A stretch of DNA of 64,000 bases from Eremophila alpestris peregrina. Its lineage: Eukaryota > Chordata > Aves > Passeriformes > Alaudidae. Below the pieces are notes generated by a model that had not been told where the DNA came from, did no database searches, and saw only the letters and a list, made by a program, of their open reading frames with translations. Positions within the stretch are counted from its first letter, which is position 1. The number at the start of each line of letters is the position of its first letter. Location: assembly GCA_009792885.1 (NCBI GenBank), contig WMCF01000206.1:79624-143623 (forward strand), in the 5' to 3' direction. Positions 12,101-24,018 of the stretch are shown here, piece after piece. Made by a program: the position numbers and the translations under genes.

Positions 12101-13962
12101 TCCCAATTTGTTCTTCCCTCCCTTTCCCCTCTGCTCCTTTCCATGGATTCAGAGCTGTTCTGTGCCCCAATGCCCTGAAAAAGCAGCTGACAACAACTGA
12201 GAGCCCTACGAGCTCTGCATGAACATGGAGCATCTCTAAAACGGCAGATTTGAGGGTATTATAGGACAGTTTATGGCTGAAAAAAATAAGGAAAACACTT
12301 CCCAAAATACAGGCAAGGAAGAGGGGGAGAAATAAATATCTTCCTTAAGTGTGGAGCACCTCAGAACTGAGACTTGCATTCCACTCCAAATAAACTGCAT
12401 GTAAGTATAAGAAAAGTTGTGTTTTCTTTCTAGAAAATTGTCCTAAATCTTTTTTTTTTTTTTAACTTATTCCTGGGTGAATATGACAGCTGATCTTTTC
12501 TCCTGCAACCAGAGTGTTTGAAAGCCAGAACAGACAGAAATGGTTGAGCCTTCTGATACATTGGAAGAAAGTTTACTCAGCTGTGAAATGCCCATTAATG
12601 AAACACTGATTGCTTTACCCGGGCAATTTTATTTACACAAACCTCATAAACCCAGGGCAAATCTTTCACTGTGAGAGGAAATAACCAAGCTGAGTTTATT
12701 CCCTGATAGGCTTCTTCCATTCCCCACTTCTGCAGCAAAACGAGAGCTCGTATTCACATGGAGTTATTCCAGCACAATCATTTAACAGCTCCTGGAGTAA
12801 CTCAGGCCACAGTGGCTGTGCCTTATGGATGTTGGGGGACTGGAATGTGGGTGTCTTTCCCTGCCTCAGCTTCCCTGAGCAACTCCAGCAGAAATAAAAA
12901 AAGAAATAATCACGCTGCCACATGACTCGCTCCGCTTCACCACTCTCACACTCTAAATTTACTGCTCCTCTTATTCCAGATGCGTTTATTTGCATGTGCA
13001 GACAAGCCCCAGACTGCCAGGAACGGCTCCAGCTTCCCTCATGGAAGTAGTCCTTCCCAGGAATTCTTTCTGGGTGTTAATGTCGCTGAAATCCAGAGGC
13101 CAAATTCTTGGCTCCACGGATCCCCTTCTCTGCAGCATCCTGGCTTTGCAAAGAGGCAGTAAAACTGATCCAAAAAGCCAGCTGAACCTCTTCTCTGGCA
13201 CAGAGGGAAGGATCATCAAGACCAGGCTGTTTCCACTGGAAAAATGAGCTTCATTTTGTTCAAGAGACGAATGAGCTGCAATGAAATTTTACAACTCCCA
13301 TAATAAGCCCATTATCAAGATTGTGACAAAAAAGAAAAAAAAAACCCAACCCAACAAAAAACTGAAAGAGCTTTAAACTTCCAGTAGTTTCATGCAAGCC
13401 CAGAAGAATTTCAGCCAGCTCTGATTGGTGATGATCAGTTGGTGTCAGATACAGGTTTGTTTAAACATTACATTTTACAGCCCTAAATTTAGCTCTTTTA
13501 GCTGGAATTTTAACTTAGACTTCACTGCTAATCCATGGCCAGAGACTGAACTGGTATTGCACAAGATTGTCTGTGGACTTTCATATTCTGAAAGCGTCTA
13601 TTTTTAAACCTGCATTGTGACACCACCATCCCATTACCAAAGAGTCATCTCATACCTGAATACAGCTCCTAAATAACAGCAACTCTGCCTGGTTTTGCCT
13701 TTTCTGCCCTTTGGAACAGGAGGTTTTTAGGGCTTCATTAAGGCAGCCGAGGTGATTTACTGCCATTCCTCTTCAGAGCTGGGAAGCTGTGGCACAGAAG
13801 AGCAAATCATCAAGGGTAACCCAGCAGATCAAAGCTGGGGCTCTCCATGCCAGGTGTCAAAGCTGAGTTTTAGTTTGGTGAGGTCACAGTTAGGCCAAAT
13901 TAGGCATTTTTAATATATTTGATGCTACCTGAGGGGTGGTATGTGTGAAATCTTTTATCTCT

Positions 13963-14125
13963 TCCAGGGGCCTTACAGATCAGTTAGTTCCCACCCCCCT
14001 GGGCAGGGACACTTTTCACTATTCCAGGTTGCTCCAAGCCCCATCCAAGCTGACCCTGGACACTTCCAGGGATCCAGGGGCAGTCCCAGATGCTCTGGGC
14101 ACCCTGTGCCAGGGCCTCACTGTCA
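13963..14125 (-). mobile_element. CR1 LINE fragment, minus orientation
   Basis: Contains ccttacagatcag, the gggcagggacac block, ttgctccaagccccatccaag and the accctgtgccagggcctcac block in reverse-complement CR1 order. The tail end is eroded. Confidence 0.8.
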
Positions 14126-14756
14126 GTTTGTTGGACTTCCTTTGGATTTTTTTAGTTGAGTGGTGACTGGAGCTGCTGCATTGCTCAGATGGGTCACCTC
14201 TAAGGCTGGACAGCGTTTGAGGATAAAATTTGATGTCTAGTTTGAGAAAAGCAAGCTCAGCAACTTTGTTCTACCAACCAGACATAAAAATGTGTGATCT
14301 TGTCCTCCTTCATCCTTCTCCTGCCTAACTTGTGCCAGAGAGCTTTCTTGGGAATATTGTGTTCACAGTTACACTTAGGGAACAGACAGCTGGTGCAGGG
14401 CAAGAATATGTTCATTTATAACCATATCTTTTCTGATGAAGCTCCATCCAAAATAGTTTCAATTTTCAGGCAGCTACTAAGAGATTTGAGGGGGTGATGG
14501 AACAACATTCTCCAAGGATTTAAACTACAAACAAACCCAGGGGCTGGCACTAAGTGGAAATGTTCTAAATGTGAGGAGACCAGTTCCAAATGTGGGTTTG
14601 GGTTACAGAAATAGAGTGTTTGCTGCTAGGGATGCATTCACAGTCCTCCCCTGGGTCACTACGTGTCACCACATTGCATCTGTGTGTGTGTGTGTACGGG
14701 GTGATCTGTGCTGTGATTAATTCAGCTGCTGGCAAAACACAAAGTACCCCAGACTT

Positions 14757-14814
14757 GATCCAAAGTCCCTTGAAGTCAAGGGCCCTTTCCATGGACTTCA
14801 AGGGACTCTGGATC
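14757..14814. repeat. Near-perfect inverted repeat (21-bp arms, 16-nt loop)
   Basis: Arm 14757-14777 (starts GATCCAAAGTCCC) pairs with arm 14794-14814 (ends GGGACTCTGGATC) with one mismatch over 21 bp. The loop contains its own palindrome aagggccc. From memory, the ttgaagtca / gacttcaa core resembles an old palindromic interspersed repeat common in amniote genomes; I cannot name its family with certainty. Confidence 0.8.
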
Positions 14815-16880
14815 CATGCTGGAATCATGGTGAGCCAAGCTCACTGCTGGAACAAATGATGGCAACTCCATGGAAGCCAACGTAGCTCCATTTACTTGTG
14901 CCAGCAGCGAATCTGGCCTATAAACTTTATTCTACAGCGATCAGAGACTGCATAATTCATTCAGTGGCTCATATGTAATTAAATTTTCATGGCCATCAGT
15001 GTATCAGCCATGTTATGGACCCAATTATGTTCTGACTATATGAAATAGTTCTTGTCCACAATCATTTATTTAAATCTCCCTCTTTCTTGCCGCTGTGGTT
15101 GTTGAAGCTGTTATGGTTTGCTCACTCTCCTTATCTAAAATGCCATTTAATCTCTGAAGCCTTCCTGTTCACACAGTGGCAAGGTAATAAAATTGAATGT
15201 ATGATTATGAGTCTGGTTTTCATTTATCCAGAGTGTTGGTGGAGGAGAAACGGGATCACGTGGCTTGTAAAAGAGCAGCGTGGAAATAACTCTGGACATT
15301 ACTGGTTCTAGTAAATGTAGCAGCAATTCTGAGCTGGCTCAATGCTCATTTTCAGCTCAGGCTTTTGAATTCAGAGGGGACCTTCAAAGAACTGCATTTT
15401 GCTTTCCTTTTACCAGAAGGTCTTGGTGATGGATGCAACAAAGTCGTGGAGACTGTAATGGCAACATTTATGATCACAAGACCACACGGACAAAAATAAT
15501 AAATGGGAGAGCATTATGGAGGAGAGCCTGGTATTTCTTCCTCTTTCTGTTGTTTTATTTAAGTCCAAAGGCTGATTGCTTGTTTTATTGGATTTTTTTT
15601 TCACATTAGCATCCCAACAAATGACCATCATCTGTGGGTTGTGGAGAAGGAAATGCTCCACAGACTTCCATCTCTTTTTGGCCAGCTGAACGAAAAGCCT
15701 TAATCCAGATAACAGATGTCAAGTAGAGTATAGCTTTTTATGAACACATAAAATATATATGAAAATAATTTACTTTTACATTTTGGCAAGAACAGGCAGT
15801 GAATGTAATCAGGGCCCCAAGAGCACTTGCAAACCTTATGGTAATGTGTGTCTGGGCAGGAGAAATTTTGTGGTCGTGCAAAAAAATGGAAGCAAAGGAA
15901 CATTGCACCATTTCATTCTTGTTTTTTATAAACACCATCAGTGACCAACTAGGAGGAGAAACCCTGCTAAAAACATTTACTGAACTTCTCTTCTTCTGTA
16001 AACAAATTCTTTTTACATTCTGTAAATGAAGATATCTTCTCCAAAAGTTCTAACACAGTTTTTAAAGCAGAGCACTTCTAATTTTGTGTTAAGGTTGAAT
16101 ACCTAGCAATACAAACTTTTTTTGGAGGTTTCTTCCCCTTCAGGCAACAGCCACCCCATAAATAGTCAATGTGGCATTTGGGACATGTGAGGGATCTGTG
16201 GTGGAGGAAGGAACAAGGTAGTGAGGGGTGGAAATCTCTGATAACCCCAATAAAAATGTGGCCTGACTTCTTTTTCGTAAGCACCATTATCAGCAAGCTG
16301 GTAATTTACCAGCTGTATCAGGAGCCATGCTAGAGTGATTAGGTTTAATTAACACAGAGTGGTTTATCAGAAAGAAATGATTCAGCCTTGCAATTTCTCA
16401 TTCATGTCTTCATGGAAGGGAAGGCACTAACTCCAGCATCATTTCCTCTTCTTCCCATTGTTTGCACAATCAGGCTCTGAGGGTGTCCTGGGTATTGCAA
16501 TGCCTGGAACTGAGCTTGCTGGAACATCAGGGTGATAAATCCTCCTCTCCCCAAAATGAAAATGCTTTCAGGCTGTGTTAAGAGCCTTCACAATTGCATT
16601 TGGGGTAATGTCAGTGTGTCCCAGCGAGGTTTTTAGACTGGGGAGATTCACAGTTCAGGATAAAATCTGTCTGACATTTCTGTCACCTGTGAGGTGGGGA
16701 CCTGCATGGACAACCACAGACAGGTTTGGTGGGATGGTCACTCCTTCAGGAGCACAAAGCATGGGAACAAATGTGTGGGGATGGTTCAGACATGGTGCTG
16801 GGTGTAATTTAAATCATGCCTCTGAAGGTGGGAGTCTCCCAGATCATTGGCTGGGATAGGAGTACTGACACAATCTTCAC

Positions 16881-17050
16881 ATCCTAGAATGCTTGGGGTT
16901 GGAAGGAACCTTGAGGACAACCTAGTTCCTACTCCCTGCCATGGTCAGGGACAGCTTCCAATGGACCAGGTTGCTCAGAGCCCCATCCAAGCTGGCCTTG
17001 GACACTTCCAGGGAGTGTCCACCTGCACAGTTCTGCTGGCTGATGCCCCA
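16881..17050 (-). mobile_element. CR1 LINE fragment, minus orientation
   Basis: Begins tcctagaatgcttggggttgg and runs through ctgccatggtcagggac, gaccaggttgctcag and ccatccaagctggcc. The next CR1 copy, in the opposite orientation, starts about 100 bp to its right. Confidence 0.8.
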
Positions 17051-17149
17051 TGGGTGATTTAAGCCCTACAAGTACATTTGGTGAAGTGCACAGGTACCTC
17101 ATCACAGCCCACAGCTTCCCCAAGAGGGGAAGAGGAGGGGCAGGCACTG

Positions 17150-17435
17150 ATCTCTTCTCTGTGTGAGCAGGGACAGGACCTGAGAGAGTGGCTGGAGCTG
17201 TGTCTGGGGAGGTTTAGTTGGATTTTAGGGAAAGGTTCTTCCCCCAGAGGGTGCTGGCACTGCCCAGGCTCCCCAGGGAATGGGCACGGCCCCGAGGCTG
17301 CCACAGCTCCAGGAGCCTTTGGCCAGCACTGCCAGGGATGCCCAGGCTGGGATTGTTGGGGGGTCTGGGCAGGGACAGGGCTTGGACTGGATGATCCCTG
17401 TGGGTTCTTTCCAGCTCAGGACATTCTGTGATTCA
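17150..17435 (+). mobile_element. CR1 LINE 3' fragment
   Basis: Plus-oriented CR1: ctggggaggtttagttgg, aaaggttcttcccccagag, a variant internal block, ggcttggactggatgatccc, and a cattctgtgattc tail. The internal region differs from the passerine-like copies at 34945 and 39405, suggesting another CR1 subfamily. Confidence 0.8.
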
Positions 17436-18075
17436 TTGAGGGCTCTTGCTGCTGACCCCTCATTTTACAACCCCATGACAGCACCAAACACCTCTTTAAC
17501 CACGATCAATTCTCCCCCAGCCTCATTATTTTGCTCCAAGGGCAAGCCTCACATCACCCTGACTCCAGCACTAATTAGTTTTTGGGCTGAATGCAGCCCT
17601 CACAAGCCTTTCTAACAGCAGAGTGATGAGACCAGTGAAGCCTCTGCTCAAGAAAAAGCCCCCCGAGCACAGAGAGGCTTTGGGAAATATTTTTCATGCC
17701 TGTGACAAGTCAGTTGGAATTTCCAATCTGCAGCTTCCCCACAGCTGCAGACACCCCTCTGAAATGGGTCTGTCTTGAGGTATTTATAACGTGTCTGTCA
17801 CCAGGGGAGCCAAGCACCACATGGAAAAGCAGCACCCAGGTTTGCAGCTGATGCAGCTCATCATCCTTTTGTCTCTCTCTCTCCCAGGTTCCACACCCTG
17901 GAATTCTTCTCTCCAGCAAAGGGCTTGTTCCAAACCTTGGCCCCTCCAAAAGTTCCCCTGTGGGAACAGGGGGCAAGCCTGGTGTCTGGCTCTCTGCAGA
18001 GCAGCATCCCCTCCACAGAGTAGAGGATTTAAAAGCTTTGATTTTTCTTTTCAAGAGCTGGGGTGACTTTGTGTG

Positions 18076-18081
18076 CCACAG
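18076..18081. repeat. Target-site duplication, left copy
   Basis: CCACAG, repeated exactly at 18667-18672 on the other side of the LTR. Confidence 0.85.
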
Positions 18082-18666
18082 CGTTGGAACCCTGGATGCT
18101 GAAAATATTAGTTTTTCTGTGTTAAAAGGTGCTGACTCTCAAACAAGCACCACATTTGATCTGAGGCTTTGGAACAGGCTCCCAACATTGAGTGAGAGCA
18201 CTGAGATTGTGGGTGTGTGGTTTGTAGAAGTGTGTGATCTCACAGGGTGAAAAACTTAGATTTAAGATTTTAGTATACAGCAATGTGTGTGAGCCAAGAT
18301 GGATTTAAGGCATTGTCTGAGCCCTTTCCACTTTCTTCTTCACCTTCTTCTTCATGGGTTTGGGCAGGTTTTGTGATTGGTTAGAAAAGTTTGCAATGTG
18401 GACCACAAGTAGTTGGTTATTGGGTTTAAAGTAAAAATAATTTAAGTGGCATTTCATAATTGGGTGATTTGTCCTTGAAAAGATGTGGTAGAGCTAGAGA
18501 AGGATCTCGATTTTGTGCTTAGTTAGCTGGTGTGCAGAACTCACAGACTTGTGAGATTGTGATGTGGATAAGAATTAATAAACACCTGAGTCTAAGAAGA
18601 AATTCTTCTCTGGTGCATTCAGTTCCTGGCTAAAAGTGAGACTGAAAGGAAGCCTAAACCCTGGCA
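18082..18666 (+). mobile_element. Solo LTR of an endogenous retrovirus, copy 1
   Basis: A 585-bp element aligned by eye over its whole length, in reverse orientation, with 58139-58721. Identity is roughly nine in ten, with small indels. The shared block starts and stops abruptly at both copies, and the consensus termini are TG...CA; here the first base is C (CGTTGG), probably a later T-to-C change. It is flanked by a perfect 6-bp duplication CCACAG. A 6-bp duplication fits class II (alpha/beta-like) avian ERVs, but this is inference. Within it, an inverted CCAAT (GATTGG, near 18376), an A/T-rich TATA-like run near 18427 and AATAAA at 18577-18582 mark a plausible U3-R layout. There is no gag, pol or env and no second LTR nearby, so it is a recombined solo LTR. 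Confidence 0.88.
18577..18582 (+). terminator. LTR poly(A) signal (copy 1)
   Basis: AATAAA about 90 bp from the 3' end of the LTR, preserved at the same place in the second copy. Confidence 0.6.
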
Positions 18667-18672
18667 CCACAG
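18667..18672. repeat. Target-site duplication, right copy
   Basis: CCACAG directly after the terminal CA of the LTR, identical to 18076-18081. Confidence 0.85.
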
Positions 18673-20784
18673 AGAGCAGGCACATTTAGCTCAAGAGTAT
18701 TTCTACCAGCTCTCCAGCCTCTTTCCAAATTAACTTTCAGTGTCTGAATCCGCCAGTCTTGGCAGGTGAGCACTTTGAGAGGATCCCAGGCCAGTGCAGA
18801 GCATTGCCCTTGGTCCTGCAAAGCCATGAACTGCTTTTCCCTCTAATCTCCTTTCTGACCAACTCCAAAGGTACTTCAACCTGAACTAACTCTCTAACAA
18901 CCTGAGCAGCCATTTCCTTTCCATTTTGTCTGCAGTTTTCATCCCTTCCTTGTGTTCTGCCCAATATTTACTTGGAGGAGAGTAATCTTATCTGAAAGAT
19001 GGAATTTCTGCTCTTCAGAGTAAATATGCAGCTTGGACTGCTGGTAAATTACCTGTAGAGGAGCTGATAAAGGAAAATCACTCCCAAGCAGTTCTGGTCT
19101 GATCCAGATCCGAAGGCAAGGTGAAGACCTGGGACTCCAGAAAGCAGCCAAGGAATTTGAACATTTATGCTGTTTAATTGGAATATATCTCTGGGTAAAG
19201 TCACCCAGGGCTTCCAAAACCAACCCCACCACTGGGTTTTGTAGGTGTTTGCATGTCTGAAGTACAACAGTTTTGCAAAGTATGTTTGGAAAAAAACACT
19301 CCAAGGGGCATTTAGGTTACAAAGAGCTGAGAATTCATGGTAAAAGAGGCATTCTTGGTCCCTCAGCCCCCCTGGAAGGGCTCAGCCACAGGGGTTTGCT
19401 GGGGGAAGCCTTTTGTGTCAGCTCTGAACAGGGCTGAGTTTTCACATGCTGGGGATACTTTCCTCCACTTAAAATGCTCACAGGGCAAACTCTCCCAGGG
19501 GCAGACAATCCAAAGGATGGAAACACCAGGCAGAAATTGCTGACATTCCCTTTTCTTTTTTTTTTTTTCTTCCCTAAGGTTTCAAACATGAAGACAACAG
19601 AAGCTTCAGGGGTCTTAGCACAGCCCCTCCTGGTGCTCCCTTTTCAGCTCTGCCTCATTTGCTGAACCCTGCCCTTACAGAATGTTACAGACACAGATTC
19701 CACCACTGATTTCCCATCTTTTCCCTAGAGAGCAGCCTCGTGGACTTCCAAGGTATTGCCCACAAAGCAAACAATTGCCTCCACTCCTCTGGCCCTCCAC
19801 AGCCCCCGTTCCGTGCTTGCTTTGCCCACACTGCTGCTCCACAGGGGCTATCACAGACCATGGAAAATTCCAAAATTCCCCTTCAGAATTCCTGCGTGTT
19901 CTGAGCGGGGGAAGGGGCTGGGTCTGCATCCAGATTAAGTTTAGATTTGGTTTGTGGCTCGAAGCTGACCCAGGGCTAGAGTTCATGGCCATAATTGAGG
20001 AGTGGAAAACTCATGGATTTGCTTGATGGGGGATCTTAGCTGCTCTCATCACTTTGGGGAACATGGGAAGGAGAGCAGGACATGGAGTATCCCCTCAACA
20101 TCCATTGATTCCCATGGGATGACCAGAAGACCTTGCATTAAGCCCTAAAAACAGTCTGTGTGAGGCTTCTGATTTTCTAATTCTTATGTTGAAGAGGATG
20201 CACTGAGTGGATTTGTTTGTGGGGAGCAAAACCCTGGATATTTAACAGCCATTGTGACTTTTTTCCTCTTTGTGATACCTAAGCTATGCCCTGGGCTGGG
20301 ATTTGTCCCAGTCTAGCTGGGGGAGAGTGATCTTCCACTGCTACACACTCTAAAAGAAGAGGAGGTCCTCAAAACTAATTAGAGTGGCATCTCTTGCTTA
20401 GAGAAGAAACACTTTTTGGCAAGAACAACACAACCTGTCCCCAGGCCAGCAGGGTCAGATGAAATCTGCCTCAGGTCCTCCTGGCTGATGTGCTCCAGCT
20501 CTGCAAGAAACAAATCTGTTTGCTCTTTTTATCAGTTCAGCTCACAGCACCAGTTTTCCATTCATGCCATTGTTAATCCAAAGGGGAAAGAAGCCAAACC
20601 TTTCACTTTTCCACTGTTGTTGAAGCACAAGCATTTTATTTGGAGACTCTGAGAATATAATTGTTTAGAGTCTTAAGTAAGATTCCTGTGCTGCCAAAGA
20701 TATCCATTCAGAAACCACGAATCAGCCCACTGAAGTTCTTAGGGCTGGCATAAACATCATGAGACCTTAAACAAAACAATTTTC

Positions 20785-20975
20785 TCTTTTCTTTTCTTTT
20801 CTTTTCTTTTCTTTTCTTTTCTTTTCTTTTCTTTTCTTTTCTTTTCTTTTCTTTTCTTTTCTTTTCTTTTCTTTTCTTTNCTTTTCTTTTCTTTTCTTTT
20901 CTTTTCTTTTCTTTTCTTTTCTTTTCTTTTCTTTTCTTTTCTTTTCTTTTCTTTTCTTTTCTTTTCTTTTCTTTT
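20785..20975. repeat. (CTTTT)n pentamer microsatellite
   Basis: About 38 perfect pentamers with a single N at 20880, exactly in the middle (95 bp each side). It continues as an irregular CT-rich shoulder to about 21068. The minus strand is all purine. True length is uncertain because the N marks a join. Confidence 0.98.
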
Positions 20976-22754
20976 TCCTCTTTCCTTCTCTCTTTCTCTC
21001 TTTCTTCCTCTTCCTCTCTTTTGCTCTGCCTTTTTCCCTCTCATTCTCCACCTCTCTCCCTTCCTCCAGGAATAATATTCTAAAGCTTTTCTCTGGACCA
21101 TTAAAAGCAGCAAAACTGGGTTTTCAAAGGGAAATGGGACTCAGCTATAACCACCTGACTCTGGGACATGAAGTTTTCAAAAAACCCCAAATATTGGTGA
21201 GACTTTTAGCGCCATTACAAGAACCTGCTATAAGAGCTCCACATAACCATGAGAACTAACAAGATCCAGCTGCATGCCATTTACTTCATTTCTTTTTGAT
21301 TCCCATCTGGTGATGGCAATTTCATGGCCACTTCTTTTACTGTCCATTGTCTATTTTAGAGTGAAACCTACAGGCTGTGGCCAAACTCAGGACACTCAAA
21401 CACTGAGAAGCAGCCACTGAGTCTTAAAGGATGAGATGAACAAAGGGAGGAAGAAATGAGAGATTCCCTCTCCCTCCCCATCCCAGCACGAGGAGATGGA
21501 GTGGCTTTCCCACGCCAGCTCAGGAAGCCCGTGGCAGAGCTCAGAACAGAACCCTGGTGCCTATTTCCAGGCAAGTTTGCCTTATTTGCAAATCCTTCCT
21601 ATCAAACCAAAGCCAGAGGAATGAGATCAGCAACCTGAGCTGACCCAACACCACTCTCTGCCCCCCCTGCCTGTGCAGGGGTGCTCAGGATCCCTGCTGG
21701 GACAAGGACAGGGTCCCTTTGGGGTGTCCCTGGGTGCTGAAGGGCAGCACAGCCCCTGGCATGTCCCCTGTGACCTGAGGGTGACTTCAGGACTTGTGCT
21801 AACACACATGGGACAGCACAACCAGTGCTGGTGTGACCTGAGCTCAGCCACCCCCAACCTCCCTCTCAAACCATGGCCAGCTCTCAGGTGGCTCTTTTTG
21901 GTCCAAGAGGGAAGAAATCATGAAGGATTTGCTCACTGTAGCGTGAAGGGAACAAAGGAACAAAGTACACTGCTCTTGGAAGTCAACAAAGTTCAGGGAA
22001 CTATCCCAGAGCTGGCAGGAATATCACTTCATTAAATAAAAGAATTGGTGTGCTTTAAATAAAAGAACAGGTGATCAACTTCCTGAATTTTAAGGGATTT
22101 GTTTGATTATCAGAACTGAGCTGCTTTCCACATACCTGGAAAACTATCTAATGTAAATAAAATTTATGACTCCCAACTATACATTATTAGGTAATGAACA
22201 TAATGACTTTATGAAGGTTATTAAGAGTAACTGTATAAACTGTATCTGGGTCCAGGGATAGGTATTGCATGTTTTAATTTAAATTATTCTGGGGAAAAAA
22301 AAAGAGGGAAGTAACCTTCCAGTTTCCTGAATAAGGTGATTGAAGGTTGTACCATAAGCAGTGCTGTTGGGTTCAGAGGTTTTGCCTCCAATACGCTGAA
22401 AATTAGATATCAGTGGTGTTTGGGATCAAAAGATTATGGAACCAAAACTCCTTTTAGGTGGGAGGTGAGGATGGGCAAGCACAAGCAAGAGATGGGTTTG
22501 CTTTTGCCAAGAGGATGGGATGGGCCCCCCCAGAAGCAGGGCCAGACCTTAGGAAGGGGCTAGAATTAGGGTTTCTGCTGTTTCTTTCTTTGGAAGTGGA
22601 TTTGATTTAAGGAAAAGTTGTTGGCTCTGGAGGATGTGTGATGAGCTGGGACTGAAGTGAGAGTGGCTGGCACAAAGCAAGCCTGGCTGGGCCCAGGGAT
22701 GTGGGCCATGCAGAACGTGCCTGGAGCTGCAGCTGGCAGTGCCTGGGGACTTGG

Positions 22755-22791
22755 GGGACCTGGAGGGAACTGGAGGGACCTGGAGGGACTT
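22755..22791. repeat. Short GGAGGGA-type tandem repeat
   Basis: Three to four imperfect copies of a ctggagggac-like 11-mer. A minor local duplication. Confidence 0.6.
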
Positions 22792-23552
22792 GTGGCACCT
22801 GTGAGATGCCTCCCCCCAGCACAGAGAGTGATGGGGATCAGAGCAGGAGAGGGGTCCAGAGATGGTTTGTATCTCCCTGCATCAAAGAGGTTGTTCATTT
22901 GGCAGCTCTGGCAGAAACGGAGCTCTGCTGGAAAATATTCCTCTTCTGGATGCTTCTCATGGGCCAAAGCATTGTCCCTGTCACCCTGTGACCCTGCCAG
23001 GGCACTCTGGGGACTGTGCTGCTCCCAGCTGTGGCTGGGCTGTGCCATAGCTTCCCCAGTGCCCCTCTCCTCACCACGAGCTGCCTCTGAAAGAAAAAGG
23101 AGCTTTGCTGTTTATTTTGGATGGTGTTTACACTCCTTTTTAATTATTGCAGGTCACACACAAAGGACACCCTTTGTCAGTTTTATTCTGATCCCCTGCT
23201 CGGATCCATTTCCAGGGCTGATGCCAACCTGGCTGGCTGCAAATGCAGGTGCCCTTTCCTTCCTGCTCCCCTTTCTCGTGGTTACACAAGTGAAATAAAT
23301 TATTTACAACAGATTTGGCCACAGCAGCATCGTTCAGTTTAGTGAAAGTGCTCCTGTTTAAAGGCCAGATCGTGCTGCTCTGTGGATGTGTTCCCTGGAC
23401 TCTGAGAGGAGCTACAATTATGTAATTTGGTTTTATGTGTAAATGGGCAGATACTTTAAAAACCTGCTCAATTCTCCTAGAAAGGCTCTGTAGGAGTTGG
23501 CAGAGCTGACAGAGGGCAAAGCACCTTGTGTGCACACATTTCTGATGCGGGG

Positions 23553-23695
23553 TAGAATCACAGAATCACAGGATGGGTTGGGTTGGAAGGAGCCTTACAG
23601 ATCATCCTATTCCACCCCCCTGCCATGGACAGGGACACTTTCCATTAGACCAGAGTGTTCCAAGCCCCACATGGTGTTGAGCCACCTCCAGGTGC
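23553..23695 (-). mobile_element. CR1 LINE fragment, minus orientation
   Basis: Starts tagaatcacagaatcacagg, then gggttgggttggaagg, ccccctgccatggacaggg and gttccaagcccc. Its 5'-truncated end faces the next CR1. Confidence 0.85.
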
Positions 23696-23739
23696 AGTCT
23701 CTAGGATTTGTGGGCATTTCAGACAAATCTCCAGGCATT

Positions 23740-24018
23740 TACAAGAGGATGGAGTGACAGGACACAGGGAATGGCTTTAAATTGACTGAGGGCAAGTTTA
23801 GATTGCATCTTAGGTGAGAATTCTTCCTTATGATGGCGGTGAGACCCTGGCACAGGGTGCCCAGAGCAGCCCCTGGATCCCTGGCAGTGCCCAAGGCCAG
23901 GTTGGACATTGGGGCTTGGAGCAGCCTGGCACAGTGGGAGCTGTCCTTGCCATGGCAGGGGTGGCACTAGATGGGCTTTAAGGTCCCTTCCAGCCCAAAC
24001 CATTCTGTGATCCTGTGA
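23740..24018 (+). mobile_element. CR1 LINE 3' fragment
   Basis: Plus-oriented copy with the gaccctggcacagggtgccc block, gcccaaggccaggttggac, aaggtcccttccagcccaaa and a cattctgtgatcctgtga tail. It stands back to back with the minus copy to its left, separated by about 45 bp. Confidence 0.87.

Larger units (their letters stand above)
6961..18075. other. Intergenic DNA, KCNJ15 side
   Basis: No gene recognised. The open frames are short, lack homology that I can see, and several fall inside CR1. It contains CR1 fragments (7305-7363, 7691-7840, 8821-9115, 13963-14125, 16881-17050, 17150-17435), the GGAGAA hexamer tract (8571-8760), a short GT run (14681-14693) and an imperfect 21-bp-arm hairpin (14757-14814). 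The rest is unannotated unique-looking sequence. Confidence 0.6.

Noticed and set aside
22657..23298. 213-residue plus-strand open frame
   Set aside because: No domain, low-complexity Gly/Trp/Ala composition from local tandem GGAGGGA sequence, no splice context, and competing frames open over the same stretch.
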